64,000 nucleotides of DNA from Oceaniferula marina (GCF_013391475.1 NZ_JACBAZ010000003.1:186001-250000), one strand, 5' to 3'; shown: positions 47,401-56,017, counted from the stretch's first letter. The notes: a model not told the origin generated them from the sequence alone. Program-made: numbers and translations.

Positions 47401-47920
47401 CGGCGTTATGATCTGCAACTCGGTGTTCAATAGCCGCCAACAACAAATAAGCGATCGGACAAAGTATATTCGAATCAACGAAGGCATCCCTGTCGTCGAA
47501 AGACACCAGACACATACCAACCACGGGGCGGCATGGAGAAACCACGGGGGGCCTATCGGACGCATTCTCGGAACCATTCCCGTCGCTCGCGACGGCAGTT
47601 TCTCAATTGAAATTCCGGCTGACCGGTTAGTTCACTTCCAAGCACTCGACAGCGACCGGCAAGTGATTGGCAATGAAATCAATTGGCAGTATGTGCGCCC
47701 GGGCGACAACCTGAGCTGCATCGGTTGCCACGAAAAACCTGACACCACACCGGTCGTGCAGCACTTCCCACTGGCACTGCGAAATAAACCCGTCCGACTG
47801 CTCCCCAGCGACGACGACATCCTCTACCGGGCAAAAATGTGGTTCAAAGGCTGGGCTCCCGACGAACGTGAAGCCCGCATGCGCTCGGTCAACGCAATCA
47901 ATACCTACGGCCGGGAATAA
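44411..47920 (+). CDS. Exported HEAT-repeat / beta-propeller protein with HZS-alpha-like c-heme domain
   Basis: A 1169-residue protein (ATG 44411; 44432 is an alternative) with a signal peptide ending SLQA-EER. Residues about 30-620 are HEAT-like helical repeats (LLGDPDARVRREAVMYLA; LNDADWTVRQAGIIALR). Residues about 640-960 form a WD40/PD40 propeller (VSYDGQWLLFCKRN; PDDSIAFSSTRLG). The C-terminal part reads GRILGTIPVARDGSFSIEIPAD, then FQALDSDRQV and CIGCH (Cys1103 to His1107), a c-type heme site in the context of the domain shared with hydrazine synthase alpha subunit (PF18582-like). It is probably periplasmic. Verrucomicrobia carry many such proteins outside anammox; a redox or binding role in polymer use is inferred from the glycosidase neighbours. 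Confidence 0.82.
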   Translation: MSSFPISMSSPFRWPCLWLIAHCFTASLQAEERDLLNESPYASEVRTRAAHLAAPSPLTRSKAIERLSMMRERSVCHQVSTLLGDPDARVRREAVMYLAINGNRETLNHLIETLNDADWTVRQAGIIALRTATHLKLPYRAEARASVRTPQIEEIKSTLSKLDWDTHISTLIKTAEDTQLEYAERCDAIRAICRTGEANDELVRRIIKLVKPHETKSYYLTGKSAQKVMYQSGGANATTRPPKQFVGACIRAIGRLSQAGKQGESYLISLLDYPHWADQALDAMLDCGGPASIDAVIRHLPDYGFNPSTRHEQHTSYQHIVKSYPASDNPQLCMSDRLPKLYYQGLRVLCQRPLLERHRTAIRAIAPTILATIPNHFDSTVVYSREPLHDMTAYLLEFSGTRKHALDAAWAVIRKDRHLPESFEHKDSFMKLASDYFNTNKTTHPPYASQILAALARESDQIPHLIELLDHPNGWLRIDACRALIFLNAKQAAPKLRSLLTHSPDDATFGVRVDLDRFKLKPIEKQGYDEFCDPSPRFKYAWIIALEKLGDDRDIPLLQHLSTNDQNVLEVQHAAVRALASKSNSGAHRFLQTIERDHPYYSIRLLAREALYRSGTPRLRPTATKKASNPHNKPSSHASDQAGLSYAFIKGPHDTGNHFQISKDQTAYSTTDSGPTYRFGHNVYIYDTHGQHGKLKQLTHFNNAYVADLEVSYDGQWLLFCKRNIDSPDPWWHLFEIHTDGSKLRQITHGPYHDVQPVYLPDDSIAFSSTRLGYRDEYHGYPSTGLTTVNRDGTNIQVVGFNFGRDSEPSVGKDGKILFTRLELFYSRVKTEWTLMSAFPDGSKAQTLYGPERRELFYSIKGAQALSPPRHRVLRITQPQPFGNNQYIINSFRGPMLVGPGREQERFLLPNNHWAVTCPYPLDDQTLLVSAGKRPNPKNLMQAVNHGIYHMNVDDGSLKLIYDDPATSELDARPLRSRPRENILTANPTQQASTPYTGVMICNSVFNSRQQQISDRTKYIRINEGIPVVERHQTHTNHGAAWRNHGGPIGRILGTIPVARDGSFSIEIPADRLVHFQALDSDRQVIGNEINWQYVRPGDNLSCIGCHEKPDTTPVVQHFPLALRNKPVRLLPSDDDILYRAKMWFKGWAPDEREARMRSVNAINTYGRE

Positions 47921-47958
47921 TACCATTCTCCCAGTTAAATGGTATCAGACGGCCATTT

Positions 47959-49002
47959 CTATGGTTTCTTCAGCCCGATCCACTCCAAACATTCGGGAAG
48001 TCGCTCCGCTGATGGAGGGAAATGCCCCATCCCGGGGACATCGAGAAATTTGTAATCCAGGCGCGCCTTTTCCCAGTCCTTGCTGGTTTTCAAGATCTCC
48101 GGATGGTTTCTGTCTTTCTCTCCGGAAATCACTAACCACTTGTTCTTTTTACGCTCTCCCCGCTTGAAATCTCCAACATCAAGCCCAGGGAAATGACCGG
48201 GCAAATAACTCTGCGCAGCAGAACTGATGGCACCTAAAAACATTTCAGGAAACAAAGCCGCGGTGAGCATCGCCATATGACCACCACCAGAGGTTCCGGC
48301 GACCACACGCCTATTGGGATCAATGTTGTAATCCTTCTCCACACTGGCGAGGGCATCCATGGAAAGACAAACCCTGCGCGCATAAGACACGTCATTGCCC
48401 ACTTTGTTCGCCGAGACGGCAATCATTTTGAACTCATCAAAGATCGGATACCACGCCTTATTGATATGCGCATTGGGAGAGTGATTGATATAGAGAAATA
48501 TTCCGTAGGCTTCGGTAGCATCATAAGAGCTTGGCACATAAATCGAACAGGTATCATTCACCAGGTCCCGGGCCATCCATTCTTCCTGGCTGCCATTATT
48601 CACATCACCCCCGTGATTGCCACTACCTACCGCTCGGATAAACTTTTTACGCTCCGAATCTTTGAAGTAGCCTTTTGCATCCGTGAATAAGCGGGAGTGA
48701 ATGGGCTTGTTATCAAATCGGCCAGTCATCGATTTGGCTTTCGCCGCGCGTTTAACCGCCGACTCCGCATCTTCCTTCTTTTTTTGCTCCAACCACTCGA
48801 GGTCCGTCTGGGAAAGTTTGCTGAAAGGCACCGTAAACTCCTTCCCATTCATTTCGATCACCACCTTGTCACCGCCCTCGTAACGGACAAACTCGGCTTC
48901 TATCGCTTTCCCGTCACTGCTGGTCCAGGTCCGGGCATCCATTTGCTCTGAAGCGAGCAACACCATGATCCCTGCAAGCAAGGAAGAGCTTTTTATTTTC
49001 AT
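47959..49002 (-). CDS. Exported alpha/beta-hydrolase (esterase) with SHD1 domain
   Basis: A 347-residue protein with a signal peptide (ends near MDA-RTW). Residues about 24-75 match the SHD1 (SLA1 homology 1) domain often found in Planctomycetes and Verrucomicrobia (RTWTSSDGKAIEAEFVRYEGG, then VPFSKLSQTDLEWL). Residues about 130-347 form an alpha/beta-hydrolase: nucleophile Ser in GTSGGG, an Asp in GEKDRNHPE, and a His in GMGHFPPS. It resembles feruloyl/acetyl esterase or PHB-depolymerase-like enzymes, so removing ester groups from polysaccharides is plausible next to glycosidase genes. It is convergent with the HEAT/heme protein gene; an ATACCATT/AATGGTAT hairpin lies between them (about 47926-47951). 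Confidence 0.85.
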   Translation of the reverse strand: MKIKSSSLLAGIMVLLASEQMDARTWTSSDGKAIEAEFVRYEGGDKVVIEMNGKEFTVPFSKLSQTDLEWLEQKKKEDAESAVKRAAKAKSMTGRFDNKPIHSRLFTDAKGYFKDSERKKFIRAVGSGNHGGDVNNGSQEEWMARDLVNDTCSIYVPSSYDATEAYGIFLYINHSPNAHINKAWYPIFDEFKMIAVSANKVGNDVSYARRVCLSMDALASVEKDYNIDPNRRVVAGTSGGGHMAMLTAALFPEMFLGAISSAAQSYLPGHFPGLDVGDFKRGERKKNKWLVISGEKDRNHPEILKTSKDWEKARLDYKFLDVPGMGHFPPSAERLPECLEWIGLKKP

Positions 49003-49115
49003 ATCAAATTTATTGAATCACTAACATTCGTATCAAAGCCCATCCAATCCTCAAGCTTTCATTTTTTAAATCGCCTTCGTGTTCCTATTCTCTATGCTCA
49101 AGTTTCTATCGAAAA

Positions 49116-50246
49116 ATGAACACACGGACACTCACGCTGATCAGCACTCTGGCTCTACTTTCTTCCACTTGGGGGAAAGAGGAAACAAGCATCACCATGC
49201 CAGCTTCCGCTAAGCTCGCCTTCGTGGAAGACTGGTCGAGCGGACAAATCGATCCCACCAAGTGGTATATGCTCAGAAAAAAATGGGGCGCGGGCAACCA
49301 TGGTGTTGTCCCCGAAAATGTCTTTCTCGCCAAGGACACCGTCGACGGCAAGGAGCAGCACGTCCTGGTCTGCCGAGGCCATGGTGACCAGTACCAAGGG
49401 GCCATTGTTGGTCTGCATGGGAATGCCCAACGCGTTGGTGGTGTCATCGTCTCCAAACCATACTTCGCATCCGGTCGATTTGAGGTCGTGATGAAAATTG
49501 GCAAGACAAGCCATACAGCAGGCAACCCGAAAGATCCGAGGCGGCCAATCGGGATGATTCCCGCCATATGGACTTACGCCTACCGATGGGTCCAAGCTGG
49601 AAAACAATCCGACCCCCATGCCTTTTCCAAAGACAATCCGATGTACAACCCACACCTCAACCATCGGGGGTGGAAGAGCAATGAGTATTGGTCCGAAATC
49701 GATTTCCCTGAATTCGGTAAAAACCAGGACCTCGAAACCGGACTCTACAATGGTTTTGTCAACAAAAGCCATCAGAGTCTAACCTTCGACACCAAGGCCG
49801 CCATCGACGGTCAGTTCCATACCTTTACGACCATCTGGCGAACCCACCTCGTTCCCATCCCGGGCGTCACGGACCAACAAGTCACCTCCTACAACGGCTA
49901 CTGGTGGATTCAGGACAAGCGTATCCCGTTCAAGCAATATCTCGGCAACCCTCTCAAGCGGCTAGGCAAAGACCAATACTCCATCTACTCAGGGAAAGTG
50001 GCCACCCATTTCATCGATGGACAATATGTCGGGTCCAATCACAAATTCGTTCCCTCCATGGCTGCCCAACTCAATATCGGTGTGTGGTTTCCTAAATGGG
50101 CCGGTGCCGCCCCATGGAAGCAATCGACCATCTCCGTCGCCTCGGTCAAGATCTGGCAGTTTGACGACCCCGGAGACGTTCGGGGGATTCTCACCGAGGA
50201 CATCACCAACAATATGGATAAACAAGGAAAGCCACTGCAGCCCTGA
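49116..50246 (+). CDS. Exported glycoside hydrolase family 16 protein
   Basis: A 376-residue protein with a signal peptide (ends near WGK-EET). The GH16 signature SEIDFPE gives the catalytic nucleophile Glu194, Asp196 and acid/base Glu199 in the usual ExDxxE pattern. Flanking strands (GRFEVVMKIGK, FHTFTTIW, LNIGVWFPKWAG) fit the jellyroll. The family cleaves beta-1,3 or beta-1,4 links in agar, carrageenan, porphyran, laminarin and similar glycans. Long Trp/Tyr-rich loops hint at a marine galactan, but this is inference. It leads a group with two propeller glycosidases and lies divergently from an esterase gene. Confidence 0.88.
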   Translation: MNTRTLTLISTLALLSSTWGKEETSITMPASAKLAFVEDWSSGQIDPTKWYMLRKKWGAGNHGVVPENVFLAKDTVDGKEQHVLVCRGHGDQYQGAIVGLHGNAQRVGGVIVSKPYFASGRFEVVMKIGKTSHTAGNPKDPRRPIGMIPAIWTYAYRWVQAGKQSDPHAFSKDNPMYNPHLNHRGWKSNEYWSEIDFPEFGKNQDLETGLYNGFVNKSHQSLTFDTKAAIDGQFHTFTTIWRTHLVPIPGVTDQQVTSYNGYWWIQDKRIPFKQYLGNPLKRLGKDQYSIYSGKVATHFIDGQYVGSNHKFVPSMAAQLNIGVWFPKWAGAAPWKQSTISVASVKIWQFDDPGDVRGILTEDITNNMDKQGKPLQP

Positions 50247-50328
50247 ACCAGGGTATCACCGCTGAGGCCTCATGCACATCGCGGCACCTGATCGCCGCAC
50301 AACACACAAACAAGCGCTTGAGCAAAGA

Positions 50329-50997
50329 TCATTCAGCGCCCCCGCGGTGCATCACTGGCTCAGACAAGCACCTGCGTTGACGTCTCAGCAAAAGTGCGAC
50401 TCCCGCCAATCCAAACAAACTCGCGGTCGAAGGCTCAGGAATCAGAGTCAACCTAACAGCATTTAATCGGGTTTTATTACCCGAACTATTTTCCCGGAGA
50501 AACACATCATAAGCACCCACGCCATCAGAGCTGAAGGTAAAGGAGGCTGCCGGGCCGGATGCGCTTACTTCCACATCCGTATGAACGATCGTCTCCGTCC
50601 CATTCCTCCGGTATCCCACCATCTGAGTTCCCACCGAAGAGCCCGAATCATAACTCCAAACCTCCACCAGCCAATCACCCGCAACCAAACTACCCGCCTG
50701 GCCAAAGTGCAAGATGATCGCAGAATTGGCCGCGCCTTCATCAAAGGCAAAATCACCGACCAGAGAGTCGGGAGCAGGATTGGAAGGACTTCCCCTGAGC
50801 CGGGAGCCGTCAGAGCTGCTGATCCGGAATTCCACACCATCGACCGTCACCGCTCCACCATCAGCGCTGTGAGGGGAATTAAGCCCAGTCCAGCCTGATG
50901 TTGTCAGAGGCGCATCGGCATCGTTGATATCAATGGAATAAACCGTAGCACCATAACAGGCGCCCATGGATAAAAGCAAACAGCTAAGAGTTTTCAT
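50329..50997 (-). CDS. PEP-CTERM sorting domain protein with extra C-terminal tail
   Basis: A 222-residue exported protein from ATG 50997 (signal peptide ends near CYG-ATV). The mature part is a beta-like domain (DINDADAPLTTSGWTGL; SYDSGSSVGTQMVGYR) without a known catalytic motif. The sorting signal IPEPS, hydrophobic helix and RRQRR is present, but 13 further residues (CLSEPVMHRGGAE) follow the Arg cluster, whereas the other PEP-CTERM genes here stop within a few residues of it. Loss of an original stop codon is a possible cause. It is the only minus-strand gene inside the glycosidase group. Confidence 0.82.
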   Translation of the reverse strand: MKTLSCLLLSMGACYGATVYSIDINDADAPLTTSGWTGLNSPHSADGGAVTVDGVEFRISSSDGSRLRGSPSNPAPDSLVGDFAFDEGAANSAIILHFGQAGSLVAGDWLVEVWSYDSGSSVGTQMVGYRRNGTETIVHTDVEVSASGPAASFTFSSDGVGAYDVFLRENSSGNKTRLNAVRLTLIPEPSTASLFGLAGVALLLRRQRRCLSEPVMHRGGAE

Positions 50998-51181
50998 AAC
51001 AAGCATCGCAACACAAACTGATGAGGGCTGTCAAAAACCAAGGGAACAAAAAAACCATATATGGACAAAGCGAGCCGATTTCACCAAGAAATGGAGTAGA
51101 TCCGCAGGAGCGCAAAAGAACGTCGATGTCAGGCACGTATTGATGAAGCTAAAACCTAGCATCAGCTGGAGCTCTGGTCTG

Positions 51182-52285
51182 ATGATTCATTACCCGTATT
51201 TGATGATGTTCAAAGCCACCCTTCTCACATCCCTCATTCTGACGAGCCTCCTCGCCACGCTTATTGCAGGTTCTGAACCCAAGTTCCCCTTGCAAGCCAT
51301 ACCTGAGAGTTCCAAGTCACAGTTCCTCAAGCGGCAAGCAGCGCCCCATGTCTTTGTTGACCCCGGCTACCGAATCTGGGGAATGGCCGTCATCAAGTGG
51401 AGCGATGGAAAGTACCACGGTTATTATGCCCGTTGGCCAGAAAAACTTGGCCACAACGCATGGATGACCCACTGTGAAATTGCCCACGCCGTTGCAGACA
51501 AGCCCGAGGGTCCCTTCACTCATGTCAACACCGTGCTCAGCAGCAAACATCTGGAGGGATGGGATGTCAACAACGCCCATAACCCCGCCATCTGTATCGC
51601 CGATGGAAAGATCTGCTTGTATTACATCTCTAACGATCTTAAAAAGATCTACGATAAGGATCCGGCAAAGTTTTACCCGGACAATCAATGGTTCGTTAAA
51701 AATCGAAAAGCTCTCCGCAACAGCCAGCGGATCGGAGTCGCCATCGCCAGTTCACCTGAAGGCCCGTTTGAGCGACACCCCTCCCCCGTGGTGGAGCCTC
51801 ACGGCAGATTCAAAAACATCGCCGTCAATCCGGCCGTCACCTATCAGAATGGAACTTTCACCATGATCATGAAGGGAGACGACATTCGTAAAGACGGTTG
51901 GTTCCGTATCCAGCTCGTTGGGCATTCCTCGTCTCCCACAGGCCCATTCACTTTCCAGCCGACCCCGGTCTACGACCGGGCCCAGACCGAAGATGCAGGC
52001 ATCTGGTATGACCAAAAAGACAAAACCTACTACATGGCATGTCATGTCATGGGGAAACGGGACCTCGCCTTATTCCACTCCACTGACGGCAATGCGTGGA
52101 GCATGACTGCCATCCCTCTGTTCATGAAAAAACAATTTCGCCTTGGCGATGGAACCATCTGGAATCCTGCGCGCGTAGAACGCCCATTCATTCTGACTGA
52201 CGACCAGGGCTCACCTATCATGCTTTACCTCGCCGTGGCCGATAAAAACGCCAATGGCAATATTGCTGTGCCATTCAAAAAATAA
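51182..52285 (+). CDS. Exported five-bladed beta-propeller glycosidase (GH43/GH117-like)
   Basis: A 367-residue protein. ATG 51182 is preferred because of an upstream GGAG and a following signal sequence; ATGs at 51203 and 51206 are alternatives. Five repeats of strand-turn motifs typical of GH43/GH32/GH117 propellers are seen: FVDPGYRIWGMAVIKWSDGKYHGYY, NPAICIADGKICLYYIS, VNPAVTYQNGTFTMIMKG, EDAGIWYDQKDKTYYMACH and a last blade near ERPFILTDDQGSPIMLYLA. It is exported, presumably to the periplasm or surface, and would release sugars from oligosaccharides made by the GH16 enzyme. The exact family and catalytic acids cannot be fixed by eye. Confidence 0.75.
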   Translation: MIHYPYLMMFKATLLTSLILTSLLATLIAGSEPKFPLQAIPESSKSQFLKRQAAPHVFVDPGYRIWGMAVIKWSDGKYHGYYARWPEKLGHNAWMTHCEIAHAVADKPEGPFTHVNTVLSSKHLEGWDVNNAHNPAICIADGKICLYYISNDLKKIYDKDPAKFYPDNQWFVKNRKALRNSQRIGVAIASSPEGPFERHPSPVVEPHGRFKNIAVNPAVTYQNGTFTMIMKGDDIRKDGWFRIQLVGHSSSPTGPFTFQPTPVYDRAQTEDAGIWYDQKDKTYYMACHVMGKRDLALFHSTDGNAWSMTAIPLFMKKQFRLGDGTIWNPARVERPFILTDDQGSPIMLYLAVADKNANGNIAVPFKK

Positions 52286-52296
52286 TCCACTCAATC

Positions 52297-53961
52297 ATGC
52301 CATCCATGAAAACGACCAGTGCCATCCTCTTGTGCTCCCTGCTCTACTCCTGCGCAGTAAACGCCCAGGACACCCAGCGATCACGGCCAAAACAGTGGGA
52401 ACAGCTCGTTCCAGGCGCCCGCTTTATGGATCGATTTCTCCCTAACCCAGTAAGAGGAAAACTCAGTTCCGACACCTGGGGCGTTGACGCGGTCAAACCG
52501 CGTGATACCCAGCTCGGCATCGAAGACCCGGCCTGGTCGTACTGGGGTGGCAATATCCGCCATGTTGACGGCACCTACCACCTCTTTGTCTGCCGCTGGC
52601 CTGAAAACCATCCGAAAGGGCACATGGCATGGCACGGCTCTACCGTCGTCCGTGCTACCGCGCCCCATCCATGGGGTCCCTATCAAGTAGCCGAAGAAAT
52701 CGGCAAGGGGCACAACCCGGAAATCTTCCCAACCAAAGACGGAAGCTACGCCCTCTACGTCATCAATGGCTACTACCATGCGCCTGATATGTCCGGCCCG
52801 TGGACACGGAAAAAATTCACTTTCAACACCCGCGATCGGCGTGTCATCGAAGGCTACACCAACATGAGCTTCGCCCCACGTGAAGATGGCTCCGTGCTGA
52901 TGGTTTGCCGGGGAGGTGGCATCTGGATCAGTGAGGACGGACTCTCACCCTACCAACAAATCTCGGTCAAACGCGCCTACCCACCCGTGCCCGGTAATTT
53001 TGAAGATCCTGTCATCTGGAAAACCAACATCCAGTACCACATGATTGTCAACGACTGGAAGGGGCGCATCGCCTACCACCTCCGGTCCAAAGACGGGCTC
53101 AGCTGGGTCACCGAAGATGGTGAAGCCTACTTACCCGGGATCGACCGCTATGAAGACGGAACCCATGTTGATTGGTATAAATACGAACGCATCAAAGTGC
53201 TGCAAGATGACTTGGGCCGAGCCTATCAAGCCAACTTCGCCGTCATCGATTTCTCCAAATGGAAAGATAAAGCAAACGATCAGCACAGCTCGAAAAACAT
53301 CCCCATCCCGCTCACTGTGGGCCGCCAACTCAGCATCCTCAATCCAGAGACCATCGATGCAGGCACGTCAAAAATTCAGCTTAAAATCCACGCGGAAGAA
53401 GGCTTCGACCCTCATCAGGATATGGACCTGCCGTCCCTGCGCTTCGGCCCCAGCGCCGAAGTCAACTACGGCCGGGGCGGCAAGGTGATCGCATCAGAAA
53501 AGGACGGCAAAGACCTGATTGTAAGCATCGACGCCTCCAACCATGCGTTCAACAGCGAGCACTTCGCCGGTAAACTGCTAGGCAAAACCAAACAGGGAAA
53601 ACTTCTCTTCGGATACTCACGACTGCCGGGAGTCCAATACGCGGCTCCCATGCTCTCAAGCCGACTCCCCACCGTCAAACAAGCTGATAAAGGCCAGTCT
53701 CTCCGTGTTGAAACCACCAACTATGGGTTGAACCGTTCTCCCCAACAACAAGCCAAGATCGAAATCTCCAACGGAACATTCAAAGAAAGCCTCAAGATGA
53801 GTCTTCCGGAGCTTCAGCCCTATGAATCGGTTACTCTGGAGATCCCCCTGCCGCAATCGCTGAAGCCAAAAGAGACCCACCAAATCAACATCATGGTGGA
53901 AACTCAATCCACCCCATTGTTTACCAGCCAACACCGCAACCCCAAACTCATCGCGCCATAA
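52297..53961 (+). CDS. Exported propeller glycosidase-like protein with C-terminal beta-sandwich
   Basis: A 554-residue protein 11 bases after the previous gene, hence co-transcribed. Start ATG 52297 or 52306; both give a signal peptide with YSCAVNAQ, possibly a lipoprotein. Residues about 60-330 show propeller blades like the neighbour (EDPAWSYWGGNIRHVDGTYHLFVCRWPE; NPEIFPTKDGSYALYVINGYY; FEDPVIWKTNIQYHMIVNDW). Residues about 350-554 form a beta-rich accessory region ending in an Ig-like fold (LRVETTNYGLNRSPQQQAKI). It belongs broadly with GH43/GH117-type enzymes. The tandem with the preceding gene suggests they attack different bonds of one glycan. Confidence 0.72.
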   Translation: MPSMKTTSAILLCSLLYSCAVNAQDTQRSRPKQWEQLVPGARFMDRFLPNPVRGKLSSDTWGVDAVKPRDTQLGIEDPAWSYWGGNIRHVDGTYHLFVCRWPENHPKGHMAWHGSTVVRATAPHPWGPYQVAEEIGKGHNPEIFPTKDGSYALYVINGYYHAPDMSGPWTRKKFTFNTRDRRVIEGYTNMSFAPREDGSVLMVCRGGGIWISEDGLSPYQQISVKRAYPPVPGNFEDPVIWKTNIQYHMIVNDWKGRIAYHLRSKDGLSWVTEDGEAYLPGIDRYEDGTHVDWYKYERIKVLQDDLGRAYQANFAVIDFSKWKDKANDQHSSKNIPIPLTVGRQLSILNPETIDAGTSKIQLKIHAEEGFDPHQDMDLPSLRFGPSAEVNYGRGGKVIASEKDGKDLIVSIDASNHAFNSEHFAGKLLGKTKQGKLLFGYSRLPGVQYAAPMLSSRLPTVKQADKGQSLRVETTNYGLNRSPQQQAKIEISNGTFKESLKMSLPELQPYESVTLEIPLPQSLKPKETHQINIMVETQSTPLFTSQHRNPKLIAP

Positions 53962-54066
53962 GCGTATGCGACTCACCAACTCCCCACATTAACGAATATT
54001 TATTATTTAATATCATGCCAATCCGGCTATAGCTTGGTTGTGCCCTTGAATCAACGATCCATAAAA

Positions 54067-55326
54067 ATGCTGGCGGACGAGCCCTACCGGCTCTTTTTCC
54101 CCGTAGCTCTGCTGGCCGGAGTTTTCGGCGTCATGCTCTGGCCCATGTTTTATGCCGGACAACTTTTCTGGATCCCGGACGCTCTCCAGCTTTCCTACTA
54201 CCCCAATCTGGCCCACGCCCACCTCATGATCCAGGGCTACGTCGGCGGCTTTGCCATCGGCTTTATCGGCACCGCCATGCCCAAACTGCTGAAGGCTACA
54301 CCGCTCAAAGCCCCCCTCGTTGCGCTTCTCTTTCTTCTCCACCTCGGCCTGACGCTACTCCACCTCTGCAACCACACCCGGATTGCAGACGGACTCTTTG
54401 CCGCGATGCTTCTGCTGATGCTCAGTCAGGTGCTGATTCGACTCCAATCCGGTAAACTCGCTCCGCCTCCAGGGATGGTGCTCGCCGGCATGGGACTTCT
54501 CAGTGGTGCCCTTGGCGCTGGCTGGCTGGCTGCGGTAGGACTGCAAGGTGACATAAGCATGTACCGTTTTGCCCAGCGCTTGCTCTACCAGGCATTTATC
54601 CTTCTCCCCCTGATGGGGATCGGAGCCTACATCTTTCCGATGATCCTCAACACGGCAAACAAACATGCCGCTCTGAACCAAGAAAAACGATCACGCGCCT
54701 GGAAGCTCAAGTTTACAGAAGCCCTGATCCTCGGTTGTTTGATTCTCGCCAGCTACTGGGTAGACTCCCGTCACCCTGGCCAGACCAGTATGCCCTGGGT
54801 CCGATTCCTCTTATGCGCTGTCTGGCTCAGTAAAGAATGTGGGTGGCTGCAATGGAAATCAGCCCGCGGCATCATGCCCTGGGCACTTCGCTCCGGCATC
54901 CTCTGCCTACTCTGCGGCCTGATCGCCGTAGCGTTGATCCAGCGACACCCAATCGCCCTCGACCACAGCCTCTACATCGGAGGATTCGGACTGATCACCA
55001 TGATCGTCGCCACCCGGGTGATTTACGGTCACAGCGGCCAAGGCAAGATGTTTCAGCGCTGGGTCAAACCCCTCTGCTGGTGCACAGGCTTGCTGCTCTT
55101 CGACATGCTCACCCGGGTAAGTGCGGATTTTATGCCCTGGATCATGGTTTCCCACCACGTCTACGCCGCACTGCTCTGGGTGGTGGTCAGCATCATCTGG
55201 GGGATTGCCTTGCTGCCATCGGTGCGCAAGCGCCCCTTCGCAGGTATGGGGCTGTCCTCAAAGCCAACGCCCCCCAACCCCGCCACTCAAACGAAGTCGT
55301 TGATGGACATGGATTTCAGGAAATAA
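54067..55326 (+). CDS. nnrS: NnrS family membrane protein
   Basis: A 419-residue polytopic protein with about twelve hydrophobic segments. The start reads YRLFFPVALLAGVFGVMLWP, then HAHLMIQGYVGGFAIGFIGTAMPK, the NnrS signature; His residues in these helices bind heme and copper in the characterised protein. NnrS proteins protect against nitrosative stress or support denitrification. No nitrite or NO reductase gene is in the window, so here a stress role is more likely. It ends three bases before the convergent gene's stop. Confidence 0.88.
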   Translation: MLADEPYRLFFPVALLAGVFGVMLWPMFYAGQLFWIPDALQLSYYPNLAHAHLMIQGYVGGFAIGFIGTAMPKLLKATPLKAPLVALLFLLHLGLTLLHLCNHTRIADGLFAAMLLLMLSQVLIRLQSGKLAPPPGMVLAGMGLLSGALGAGWLAAVGLQGDISMYRFAQRLLYQAFILLPLMGIGAYIFPMILNTANKHAALNQEKRSRAWKLKFTEALILGCLILASYWVDSRHPGQTSMPWVRFLLCAVWLSKECGWLQWKSARGIMPWALRSGILCLLCGLIAVALIQRHPIALDHSLYIGGFGLITMIVATRVIYGHSGQGKMFQRWVKPLCWCTGLLLFDMLTRVSADFMPWIMVSHHVYAALLWVVVSIIWGIALLPSVRKRPFAGMGLSSKPTPPNPATQTKSLMDMDFRK

Positions 55327-55329
55327 AGA

Positions 55330-55848
55330 TCAAGTCATAGGTTCAATCCACCGTGCGTGTTCCCCTTTTTGGGTCAGAACCCAGGTGACGGCATAGGCAA
55401 AACTAGCATCTGCACCATCAAAACCAAAAATGATCTGCTTCCCGTCCTCAGTGATTTTGATGAAAGGTAACTCACCCGGCTCCATCATGGCAGGCTCCTT
55501 GTAAGGATGCAGGTGCAGGTTGAAACAATCTTTCCATAGGGCTTCTGGAACCGGGACCACCACACCGTCCCACTTGAGTTCAAAGGAAATGAGCTCTTTC
55601 TCCGGCAAGACTCCTTCAACACCCCAAGGACTCCGACCATCGATTTTCATCTTTCTCGTATCCGGATCATTGAGACCTACCACCTCATGACGGTCTTTCC
55701 GGTAGGAGGCCCCCACGATTTTTAATTCGATCGAGTGGCCCGCCTTACTTCCCTTCCAGTGAAACACCACCGGATCCTCCGCAGAGGCCGGAGAGCAAAA
55801 CAACACAAACAAAGGCAACAGGGTCAGTGAGAAGAATCGAAGCATCAC
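55330..55848 (-). CDS. Small exported protein of unknown function
   Basis: A 172-residue protein with a clear signal peptide (ends PASA-EDP). The mature part is one beta-rich domain (VFHWKGSKAGHSIELKIVGASYRK, then ISFELKWDGVVVPVPEALW, and a C-terminal VTWVLTQKG strand). It resembles no family I can name. It is presumably periplasmic. It has the same orientation as the peroxiredoxin gene upstream, but a terminator separates them. Confidence 0.7.
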   Translation of the reverse strand: MMLRFFSLTLLPLFVLFCSPASAEDPVVFHWKGSKAGHSIELKIVGASYRKDRHEVVGLNDPDTRKMKIDGRSPWGVEGVLPEKELISFELKWDGVVVPVPEALWKDCFNLHLHPYKEPAMMEPGELPFIKITEDGKQIIFGFDGADASFAYAVTWVLTQKGEHARWIEPMT

Positions 55849-55961
55849 CGATGGTTCTCCACAGGATACACAATGTCAACCAGACGGCGTGACTGCGTTG
55901 AAACAAACGCCAAGCCTCCGCCGAGCCAGTGGTGGCGTTTATAAAGCCCACCACCCAACGT

Positions 55962-55993
55962 AAAAACCCGCACACCGGTTAGGCATGCGGGTT
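55962..55993 (-). terminator. Terminator of the peroxiredoxin gene
   Basis: On the minus strand AACCCGCA pairs with TGCGGGTT (plus-strand arms 55966-55973 and 55986-55993 approximately), followed by a T run. Confidence 0.75.
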
Positions 55994-56017
55994 GGAAAAA
56001 ATACGCAAATGCATGAA

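Noticed and set aside
44411-47920. Hydrazine synthase and anammox metabolism
   Set aside because: Only a domain of that type is present; HEAT and propeller fusion and the absence of other anammox genes argue against it.
47926-47951. ATACCATT/AATGGTAT palindrome as another copy of the 201-bp element
   Set aside because: It shares only the TACCA/TGGTA ends and a nearby CAGACGG; the inner part does not align, so at most it is a distant deletion derivative.
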